Assembly: GCF_003589595.1 (NCBI RefSeq)
Contig: NW_020653200.1
Location: 797,626-861,625 of the forward strand
Length of the DNA stretch: 64,000 nt
Reading direction: 5' to 3'
DNA from: Hyposmocoma kahamanoa
Taxonomy: Eukaryota > Arthropoda > Insecta > Lepidoptera > Cosmopterigidae
Shown here: positions 59,601 through 64,000 of the stretch, in pieces
Numbering within the stretch: the stretch's first letter is position 1
How the letters are laid out: every line of letters starts with the position of its first letter
Translations under genes and position numbers: made by a program
Notes under the pieces: model-generated
What the model saw: the letters and a program-made list of their open reading frames with translations, nothing else
Databases searched by the model: none
Told to the model about the DNA's origin: nothing

Positions 59601-60313
59601 CGGCCACGAGCCGAAGCGGAATCCGCAGTCTCGGTGGGCCATCACCTTTATCCCTAGGAACAATAAGCCTAAAAGGTCAGCTCTTTTATGTTATTAACAG
59701 AGCGGGCAGAATTTGAATCACTTGTAATTGAATATTTTGTATTTCAGTTACTACGTAAAAATATATTTTGTAGTTGTTATTTCATATACTTTCGCGGTGT
59801 TCGTTTCGTGGCAATGATTGTATTTTTTCATTTAAATTTTAAATAAAAATGATCTAAATGCCACATTTCGTACTCGTGTTGTATAATATTAATACACCAC
59901 ATGAAAGTATTTTGTATTTTAAATATGTGTAAAAAAATATGTATTTATTTATATTTCAATCAAACACGCACAGTACGCATTGTTCCCAGCACTGGCATAT
60001 GGCATAAATTTATACAGGAATCAAAGTAACCACGCTATTTGCGTATTTCTGAGTGCATTGAAATATAAATAAAGCTAACTTTAAACTGGTATCTTCATGT
60101 CATTGAAATTGAGAAAAAGGGCAAACATTTCGTTAAAACAACGTAAAATGTGTTGTAAATATAATCTTTTTATGTTTCAGGAGCAAAGACCGGCCCTGGT
60201 TCGGTTGCACAATAGCGGGCGCTGTCACCGAAGACCAGCTTAAGTGGACTTCAATCATGATGTTCGGGGAGCATGCCAACATACTGCCAACGCCTCGCCT
60301 TGTCATCACGTGA
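28126..60313 (+). CDS. RhoGAP15B: ARAP-type RhoGAP with PH and RA domains (RhoGAP15B-like), complete, 11 exons
   Basis: Joined exons: 28126-29642, 30432-30624, 44535-44667, 50553-50674, 51102-51225, 52996-53208, 53564-53754, 56365-56601, 58289-58645, 59551-59675, 60181-60313. They give 1114 residues and TGA, all GT-AG with consistent phases. Order: two PxxxPR motifs (residues 5-10, 23-28), possible amphipathic helix (41-120), disordered Ser/Asn-rich region, PH (about 442-550), PH (about 565-675), RhoGAP (about 678-860, arginine finger R705 in GIYRRAG), RA (about 894-990), PH (about 998-1100). ARAP proteins turn off Rho GTPases at membranes under phosphoinositide and Rap/Ras control. Vertebrate ARAPs also have SAM, ArfGAP and ankyrin domains, and none was found here. 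The start is supported by an in-frame TAG at 28111. The assignment rests on domain order and local similarity. Confidence 0.9.
29643..30431 (+). other. ARAP-like intron 1
   Basis: Holds a hairpin at 29681-29711, 38 bases after the donor (aaccctcgagc / gctcaagggtt, one mismatch), and a LINE remnant at 29820-30098. Confidence 0.7.
29820..30098 (-). mobile_element. LINE reverse-transcriptase C-terminal remnant
   Basis: Minus-strand reading gives [39 protein letters not shown], a stop, then [11 protein letters not shown]. This matches the RT tail pattern (ETYKILNG, TRGHSLKL, NSLPE-VVSA) of CR1/Jockey-like LINEs. Dead fragment. Confidence 0.7.
30432..30624 (+). CDS. RhoGAP15B: ARAP-like exon 2: end of PH1, start of PH2
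   Basis: Acceptor tatgcag, donor gtaggc; phase 2 in, phase 0 out; residues 506-570. It encodes [20 protein letters not shown], then [18 protein letters not shown] (the PH C-terminal helix with its conserved Trp), then IGWCYLK, the first strand of a second PH domain. The next exon lies 13.9 kb away and completes it. Confidence 0.9.
31595..31850 (+). repeat. GGAGGAGGTT-type repeat, longest + copy
   Basis: aaaaaaggaggaggttttct, then attcgactgtat, gttacgcgataact, tgaagaaaatattccacctc and ggtggcaaactggggga. Serves as the reference for the inverted copies. Confidence 0.75.
32628..32685 (+). repeat. Dispersed repeat fragment, copy 2
   Basis: tttttcgctcttattgcaag, gacataaaact and accagctcaagcc recur at 5200-5325. 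A 60-codon ORF (32544-32726, ATG at 32544) overlaps it. Confidence 0.55.
34128..34305 (+). mobile_element. tRNA-headed SINE (family D), + copy
   Basis: ggtggcctaacggtttg (A-box-like) and caagggttcgattcacgg (B-box-like), then accaattt. Same head as the minus copy at 13130-13312. Confidence 0.65.
34723..34950 (+). mobile_element. SINE family B
   Basis: tRNA-like head (gaggttcgtttcc), then gggagaaatatttgtatggc, ggtgtaatttatgattgtct, ccatggcacccgcgatacag, and an attatt tail. Copies at 41140-41280 and 46884-47085. Confidence 0.7.
37890..38335 (+). mobile_element. LINE ORF2 3' remnant
   Basis: Frames read [19 protein letters not shown], then [34 protein letters not shown] and [17 protein letters not shown]. 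This is the RT C-terminal tail of a lepidopteran Jockey/CR1-like LINE with stops and frameshifts. Confidence 0.75.
38349..38410 (+). repeat. TATAGGCC-type repeat fragment
   Basis: tcatcatcatcatttcagc, then actgaacataggccttcc. Same family as 10165-10262. Confidence 0.6.
38723..39020 (+). mobile_element. A-tailed SINE-like retroposon (family A)
   Basis: Starts gatagtagcagtagggctcg, runs through ttcgtccagggaagtattgc and ends cgttccgtcacttgatatta with a poly-A tail. Other copies: 40570-40825 (+), 42855-43265 (-), 48060-48245 (-), 54905-55060 (-), 6751-6811 (-). Confidence 0.75.
40570..40825 (+). mobile_element. A-tailed SINE-like retroposon (family A)
   Basis: ggtccagggaagtattgcca, ttatgtctcatggtgacggg, ttgcgagttaaagctctgag, ending tcccgtcacttgttatcata plus A-tail. 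Confidence 0.75.
41140..41280 (+). mobile_element. SINE family B, truncated
   Basis: Body only: gccgggagaaatatttgtat through ccatggcacccgcggtacag to gttattaatatta. The head is missing. Confidence 0.7.
42266..42420 (+). mobile_element. SINE family C, body
   Basis: gtgtttgtggtaccatgtcg, gtttccgatttccataacac, then tcagagcaacggatgtgatg. Same body at 50870-50992. A minus-strand tRNA-like head (gttcgattcacgacagg) abuts it at 42450-42530. Confidence 0.65.
42855..43265 (-). mobile_element. A-tailed SINE-like retroposon (family A), long variant
   Basis: A T-tract and cacttgagtgacggaacgaa begin the minus-strand tail; the far end reads acgtaaagttgacaagtccc inverted. The middle (about 42970-43100) has extra sequence not in the other copies. 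The ORFs on both strands here are by-products. Confidence 0.65.
43570..43602. repeat. Purine microsatellite (GGAAA)n
   Basis: aaggaaaggaaaagaaagga and aaggaaagg: a short (ggaaa) tandem run. Confidence 0.8.
43790..43975 (+). repeat. Dispersed repeat with FDGSDD coding trace, copy 2
   Basis: Second copy of 16146-16360; the frame reads [20 protein letters not shown]. Confidence 0.6.
44165..44415 (+). mobile_element. tRNA-headed SINE (family E)
   Basis: ggtgatagcctattggga (A-box-like) and cggttcgaatccc (perfect B-box core), then a body with cgcactgggcctaaactatc and a gataag tail. It ends about 120 bp before exon 3. Confidence 0.65.
44535..44667 (+). CDS. RhoGAP15B: ARAP-like exon 3: second PH domain
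   Basis: Acceptor ttacacag, donor gtaagt; phase 0 in, phase 1 out; residues 571-614. It encodes [20 protein letters not shown], then [10 protein letters not shown] and [11 protein letters not shown]. It continues GWCYLK from exon 2 as a normal PH beta-sheet. High GC against the flanks supports it. Confidence 0.9.
45530..46095 (-). repeat. GGAGGAGGTT-type repeat, split by an insertion
   Basis: Inverted copy: gtttgccacctttag at the left, and tcctcaaatttaaatgga to acctcctaattttttgaagt at the right. About 300 bp between (45593-45930) is foreign to other copies, so it is a later insertion. Confidence 0.65.
46884..47085 (+). mobile_element. SINE family B, full length
   Basis: tRNA-like head gtggtcgcacggttacc and caggttcaatttccgg, then gggagaaatatttgtatggc, ending tgcgttattattattt. 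Best preserved copy. Confidence 0.75.
48060..48245 (-). mobile_element. A-tailed SINE-like retroposon (family A), 5' half
   Basis: On the minus strand it reads aagtagcagtagagctccat, cagttcgtccagggc and ttgccacc-like blocks as at 38723. The 3' half is absent or diverged. Confidence 0.6.
48319..48720 (-). mobile_element. LINE reverse-transcriptase remnant
   Basis: Minus strand reads [60 protein letters not shown] and [20 protein letters not shown]. These are hallmarks of the RT thumb/C-terminal region of Jockey/CR1-like LINEs. A stop lies upstream and the frame drifts after 48319. Confidence 0.85.
50553..50674 (+). CDS. RhoGAP15B: ARAP-like exon 4: second PH domain
   Basis: Acceptor atttccag, donor gtattg; phase 1 in, phase 0 out; residues 615-655. 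It encodes [20 protein letters not shown], then [20 protein letters not shown], the late strands of PH2 leading into its C-terminal helix. Confidence 0.9.
50675..51101 (+). other. ARAP-like intron 4
   Basis: 427 bp, about half of it SINE family C (50770-50992). Confidence 0.8.
50770..50992 (+). mobile_element. SINE family C, with head
   Basis: tRNA-like head (gcgactagcgcaccgg; ccgggttcggtcc), then gtttgtagtaccgttgttgt and atttccataacacaactgct. It lies inside the 427-bp intron before exon 5. Confidence 0.7.
51102..51225 (+). CDS. RhoGAP15B: ARAP-like exon 5: end of PH2, start of RhoGAP
   Basis: Acceptor gttttcag, donor gtatgt; phase 0 in, phase 1 out; residues 656-696. It encodes [14 protein letters not shown] (PH helix with its Trp), then [21 protein letters not shown], the typical first helix of a RhoGAP domain. 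Confidence 0.92.
51560..51880 (+). mobile_element. LINE ORF2 3' remnant
   Basis: Reads about [17 protein letters not shown], parallel to [17 protein letters not shown] at 38150, so it belongs to the same LINE family. Confidence 0.55.
52740..52910 (+). mobile_element. LINE ORF2 3' remnant (short)
   Basis: Ends [15 protein letters not shown], like the [13 protein letters not shown] tail at 38255. Lies 90-250 bp before exon 6. Confidence 0.5.
52996..53208 (+). CDS. RhoGAP15B: ARAP-like exon 6: RhoGAP catalytic segment
   Basis: Acceptor attacag, donor gtaagc; phase 1 in and out; residues 697-767. It encodes [19 protein letters not shown] with the arginine finger (R705), then [20 protein letters not shown], the K-x-F-R-x-LPEPLL signature. 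Both catalytic hallmarks are present, so an active GAP is expected. Confidence 0.95.
53209..53563 (+). other. ARAP-like intron 6
   Basis: 355 bp, AT-rich, nothing recognised. The exon 6 frame stays open for 98 bases into it (to 53306), then stops. Confidence 0.8.
53564..53754 (+). CDS. RhoGAP15B: ARAP-like exon 7: RhoGAP C-terminal half
   Basis: Acceptor caacag, donor gtaagc; phase 1 in, phase 0 out; residues 768-831. It encodes [40 protein letters not shown] and [13 protein letters not shown]. The APT (T825) is where some RhoGAPs have APN or GPN; Thr is also found in other active RhoGAPs. A 355-bp intron precedes it. Confidence 0.93.
54905..55060 (-). mobile_element. A-tailed SINE-like retroposon (family A), 3' part
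   Basis: T-tract, then gacgggaagaacaagtcgtg, cgcctggtggtaagc and ccactcagagctttaaat. Confidence 0.65.
55882..56030 (+). mobile_element. tRNA-headed SINE-like repeat
   Basis: cggtggccgacggtttg (A-box-like) and cggtttcgatttccgtta (B-box-like), then agggcctattcggg. Only one copy seen. Confidence 0.5.
56365..56601 (+). CDS. RhoGAP15B: ARAP-like exon 8: RhoGAP end, linker, start of RA
   Basis: Acceptor ttccgcag, donor gtaagt; 79 codons in phase 0; residues 832-910. It encodes [20 protein letters not shown], a charged linker ([20 protein letters not shown]) and [17 protein letters not shown], the first strands of the Ras-association domain. Confidence 0.92.
57062..57260 (-). repeat. GGAGGAGGTT-type repeat, inverted
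   Basis: gaggtggaatattttcttca, aatttgaattggaccacta and cgcataacataatg match the inverse of 31595-31850. Confidence 0.7.
58087..58156. repeat. Perfect 32-bp inverted repeat (6-nt loop)
   Basis: Arms 58087-58118 and 58125-58156 are exact inverted copies around ttacct. They lie 132 bp before exon 9. The RNA would fold into a strong stem. Confidence 0.95.
58289..58645 (+). CDS. RhoGAP15B: ARAP-like exon 9: RA domain and start of last PH
   Basis: Acceptor attgacag, donor gtaaga; 119 codons in phase 0; residues 911-1029. It encodes [40 protein letters not shown] and [19 protein letters not shown] (RA fold, ARAP-like), then [20 protein letters not shown] and CYFKDKQ, the start of the C-terminal PH domain. 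Confidence 0.94.
58646..59550 (+). other. ARAP-like intron 9
   Basis: A fragment at 58720-58830 resembles 31410-31500 (cgaaac-ttggtttgtt-gaaaaaa). An inverted GGAGGAGGTT-type repeat lies at 58838-59100. Confidence 0.65.
58838..59100 (-). repeat. GGAGGAGGTT-type repeat, inverted
   Basis: ggaatattttcttcaaattt, ttggacctctactgaggtac, gtaatcgcgtaacgtacac and aaaacctcctcctttttttt. Confidence 0.75.
59551..59675 (+). CDS. RhoGAP15B: ARAP-like exon 10: last PH domain
   Basis: Acceptor ggtttcag, donor gtcagc; phase 0 in, phase 2 out; residues 1030-1070. It encodes [20 protein letters not shown], then [14 protein letters not shown], typical of the ARAP C-terminal PH domain. Confidence 0.93.
59676..60180 (+). 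other. ARAP-like intron 10
   Basis: 505 bp, AT-rich, nothing recognised. Confidence 0.75.
60181..60313 (+). CDS. RhoGAP15B: ARAP-like exon 11: end of last PH and stop
   Basis: Acceptor atgtttcag; phase 2 in; residues 1071-1114. It encodes [20 protein letters not shown], then [18 protein letters not shown] and TGA at 60311-60313. PWFGC and the DQLKW helix match the end of ARAP-type proteins, so the gene is complete. Confidence 0.94.
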
Positions 60314-60797
60314 GGCGAAACAGCACGAGGCGAGGCGACGTTCGACCCATGTCTTTAAGGCGAGGTAGGTCGCCACGCGAATACCTAGCTGTATATACTA
60401 ATCACTACGTGACATTTGTATAGTATATACATCTTTTACATGTATATTATTGTCTAAAAGTTACCATTGTTTTAAGACAATCTTGTTTTTAAGACACATT
60501 TATAACTTGTGATTAAGCTTGCGTTCTTTTTGGGCCGCTCATGTATAACTTCGTAAAAAAAATTTTAAAGGCTGTGTAATTTGCCGAGGTCCAGTAATGC
60601 TGGGTCTTCGCACACACATGTCATTCTCATTAGAATCCGATCCGAGAGCAATCTGACTCTTTGACGTTTGGAATACTAACGAGAGTGCATCACTGCTCAA
60701 AATGGTTGAGTACACCTAGGCAACAAAACGGTTATTAGGCATTTCTAACCCTCCACCATGAATTTAGTGTGTCAAGACGCTACCGACCGCAACAAAT

Positions 60798-60803
60798 AAT
60801 AAA
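60798..60803 (+). promoter_or_regulatory. Candidate polyadenylation signal of the ARAP-like gene
   Basis: First AATAAA after the ARAP-like stop, implying a 3' UTR of about 0.5 kb. Other copies follow near 61196. Only the hexamer is seen. Confidence 0.35.
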
Positions 60804-62634
60804 AAAATGTAGTTCTTGTAACCGCTTAACGCGCTGTACAATTTGCTATGCAAATGTTTTGCGTAGTCGCTAGTGATTTCAATATTACTGATGTCATGGT
60901 GGAGGTTTTTATAATAATTTACAGTTTTTGTAAAATAATTGCTTATGAATTTTTGCCGAGGTTATATTTTTAACTTTCGACGTTATTTGTTGATTCTTTG
61001 TATTATCAACGATCGCAATGCGACTGTCGCAGCATTATAAAATTTAGGATTTGTGTTGAGTATGAAATGTATTTTAGTAATTTGTGTATAGGACTTTTGT
61101 TCTACAAAAAACAACTGTTTTAAGTTAAACGTTTATTAGAAGTAGATAAAAAAATTACTTAGAATTAAGATTATTTAATACGACATTTTGATAAAAATAA
61201 AATAATGAAAATCAATAAACAAAAGCATAGAATAATTTATGTAAAAAATAATGTTGTTGCCAAAATCATATCAAACTTTGTAATCATGTAATTAAATCGA
61301 TATGGTCACAATTAAGGAATTTATTTCGTAATCATACGTATTAATTTCAACATTTTCATATTGAAATAAGGAAATTGCCGAAATAATAAGTATTTACCTG
61401 CAAGCTTGCAAAGATTTAATTCCGTTATATTCCATATTTCATAATCGTCATTTTATCCAATTGTTCGATTCAATTTTTAAGAGTTGAGTTTTGGTTTAGA
61501 AACATTTCGTGATCCCTACATCTTCAGCTATTCATATATAATAATATGTTCTAGATATCTAAATCAAAACACTAAGAAACAAATTTTGTAATTTGGGTAT
61601 AAGTACATGAACTTGTATTACATGTCATTATTTCCGCTAGAGGAGCTCTTATGATTAGTAGAAATATCACGCTCACTGCCCTGCGCTTGCGACATTTGTT
61701 AATGATATCTGATGCAAAGCGGATGGGTAGTGGTAAGGTAGGACTTCATATTGCACCCGCAACAGTTGATATGAAATATATAGCAACTGTGTAAATGTAA
61801 TATTTATTTATTGAATATCATGATATTTTTACTACCTGTCAAGATCGTCTTATATTTTTTGTGAAAATATCCACTAGTTTATGATTATTATTGATGCAAA
61901 GATCGAACACTACGAAGAAAAATCCTTCGATCTCGATGGAGTCGAACCAACATTTGTTGCCATACCGGGGCCCCCGCTCTTGTATAGTTGGTAAGAGCTT
62001 CGAACTTCGCCATTTTATTGCTGGCTGTTTACACTGGCTTAGGTTTTCTGGAATAATAATAAAATCATGATTGTGGAATGTGCATATTGCTTTGATGTAA
62101 ACGGGAGTTAATCTGAACGAGAAAGTGCAATTTGTTTGTATTTTCAAAATTATTTATTACAAATTAATACTTGCAGGTATAAAGTACACTAATGTAGTAT
62201 ATAACATTGATATAAGTCTGAATTGGTGCTAATTTAAAAATAAAAAAGGAATTGTTAAAAGTAACTCACACTATTATTAACACCTTTGATAACGTATATT
62301 TTTTTAAATCTTCATAATGCAATGTTACCAGCAACGACTTGCCTGTAATTAAAATACAAATAATTGTCCTTTAAGAATATAAAATAAGATTTTATTAGAA
62401 AAGTAACTCTCGACTCAGTGTTCGTGTTTCAAAACTAATTTGTTACAGATAAAAAATATTTGGTGGTTCAGTGTATGAAAAGTTATGTTAAAGGTGATGA
62501 AAGATAGTAAAACAAGAACAAACCTAAAATATAGCAATTATTTTAAACGTATTAATTTAGTTTCAAAATCATGCAGAAATAATGTTACAAGTGATGAAAT
62601 TCATTATTGATTTTATGTTTTTTTTTATTTTTAC

Positions 62635-62669
62635 AATTCCGTTGCATTTTATGGCATAGCAACGGAATT
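62635..62669. repeat. Hairpin aattccgttgc / gcaacggaatt
   Basis: Perfect 11-bp arms at 62635-62645 and 62659-62669 with T-rich flanks on both sides. Possibly a small fold-back element. Confidence 0.75.
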
Positions 62670-64000
62670 TTTTTAGCATTTATAAATTATTGCAAGTGTC
62701 ACCGCCTTTAGATATGCACAAGTTAAATAGTTTGGCTAAGGCTTTCCTACTGTTTGATTTATGACAAAGATATTTGTAATTTCATATCAATGTGTTGGTA
62801 TAGTAGATTATGAATTTTCAATTACCACACGTAATTATTTTCATAATTTACTTGAATATTTTAATGTAAGCTACGATTGTTTACGCAAAATTAAATATAA
62901 ATTTTATTAAATATAAAAATATATATAAATATAGAACATTGTAGAAGATTATAATAAAAAAACGAAACTATTTTATATAATGTTAACGTCTGTACGTTAT
63001 GTGCATGTTAATTATGTATATATTTTATGTAAGATTACATACATACCTTAGCCAAGCTATCTAAGGGTTGTTAGACTTTTGTGAGAACCCTTCAGCAATG
63101 TCTTGTCTTCTGAAGTGTGATCATACCCCTAATAATTTCACCAATGCTGTGCGCCGATAGTGCCTATTTTGCAATGGCAGCTCTTTGAATTGAAAAAATA
63201 CGCAACATTGATGCAGCTGTCGCTTCGTGCTTGCAAGGTCCACGTTGCTCAATACCTATGATAGCGAATTAATTTATTTTACTAATATAGAAATACCTAT
63301 TTATTGAGGATTAATCATGAAGTGGCAATCCACCCCTTTCTACAAAAGCGTTATTGGCTTTCGTTACTTCGGAGAAGAAAGGGCGTACAGATATAATAAA
63401 CTTTTAACGTAGGGAAAGTTTTCAAACCACGAATTTATATTTTGTAGTACCAATGACTGAATTTTCGAACAATGGCGAATTCCCATATAAATTTTTGTTG
63501 ACATTTGAATGCGCCAGTTTATGAAAAATGTAGAGTTTGAATTCTTTAACTGATTTGGTTTCGGGTTTGCTACTCTGAGAAGTTTGGAATTATAGATATT
63601 CCAGTTTGAAGTTTTGGAGGCTATATTTTACATAATTGAATATAATATACACGGTGTATTATTATGTCAATATAAACTATAATAATAATATAATAAAATA
63701 ACTAATATAAAATATTTCGGGCTTAGACCTTTAGCATAATTTGAAAAAATGTAATGAATTTTATTTTATTCAATCTAGTGACTATGACATTTGAAGACGC
63801 CAAAGAATTCTTTTAACAATAATTTCGTCATTGTTCGTTATTAGCTAATGTCAGTCATTGGTAACGTCATTGGTTTCAATTTTCATTGTCTTTCTGTCTC
63901 AAAGTATTTCTATTCGCCAAAAAACGGCTTGTTTACGTAAATACAGTACTAAAACTAACCGTGGCTGCTGCGTGGATACGCAGCGATATTTTTTGAGCTC

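Larger units (their letters stand above)
60314..64000 (+). other. ARAP-like 3' UTR and downstream flank
   Basis: No gene recognised. The likely 3' UTR runs to about 60820 or beyond. A hairpin lies at 62635-62669. The 102-codon minus ORF at 61839-62147 has no known domain. Confidence 0.55.

Noticed and set aside
61960..62010. tRNA-like tagttggtaagagc motif
   Set aside because: Resembles a D-arm but no T-arm or stems follow at the right distance.
62635..62675. Hairpin plus T-run as a terminator
   Set aside because: Intrinsic terminators are bacterial; the DNA is animal nuclear DNA, and T-runs lie on both sides.

Overview
The window is AT-rich insect nuclear DNA, almost certainly from a moth or butterfly. 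Two conserved animal genes lie on the + strand, each split by GT-AG introns. The space between and inside them is full of small dispersed repeats of lepidopteran type: SINEs with tRNA-like heads, A-tailed retroposons, dead LINE reverse-transcriptase ends and MITEs. I see no prokaryotic, viral, CRISPR or canonical RNA-gene features.

Region 1 (1-19279) is the gene for disco-interacting protein 2 (DIP2), lacking only its 5' end, which lies left of the window. Fifteen coding exons join with consistent phases into 1506 codons plus stop. They cover the linker after the DMAP1-binding domain and both adenylate-forming (FAAL-like) domains, ending in the family's conserved C-terminus. Introns range from 85 bp to 3 kb and hold several MITEs, one of them collapsed into a 400-N assembly gap.

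Region 2 (19280-28125) is the DIP2 3' UTR plus an intergenic stretch with a PIF/Harbinger-like MITE cluster and a roughly 0.5-kb repeat whose second copy lies in a DIP2 intron. It ends with the presumed promoter side of the next gene.

Region 3 (28126-60313) is a complete ARAP-type gene (Drosophila RhoGAP15B-like). Eleven coding exons encode 1114 residues: proline-rich N-terminus, a possible amphipathic helix, a long disordered Ser/Thr-rich stretch, two PH domains, RhoGAP, Ras-association and a last PH domain. No ArfGAP zinc finger or ankyrin block was found. A 13.9-kb intron splits the second PH domain. The right flank (60314-64000) is 3' UTR and unannotated AT-rich DNA.

The two genes are head-to-tail neighbours. 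DIP2 is linked to acyl/lipid metabolism and axon patterning. ARAP proteins link phosphoinositide and Ras-type signals to Rho GTPases. Nothing in the sequence shows that they act together. I found no clearly new biological system. The best leads are a DIP2 intron that can be retained in frame, a possible lipid-binding helix in the ARAP protein, a perfect 32-bp hairpin just upstream of an ARAP exon, and several well-bounded transposable elements.
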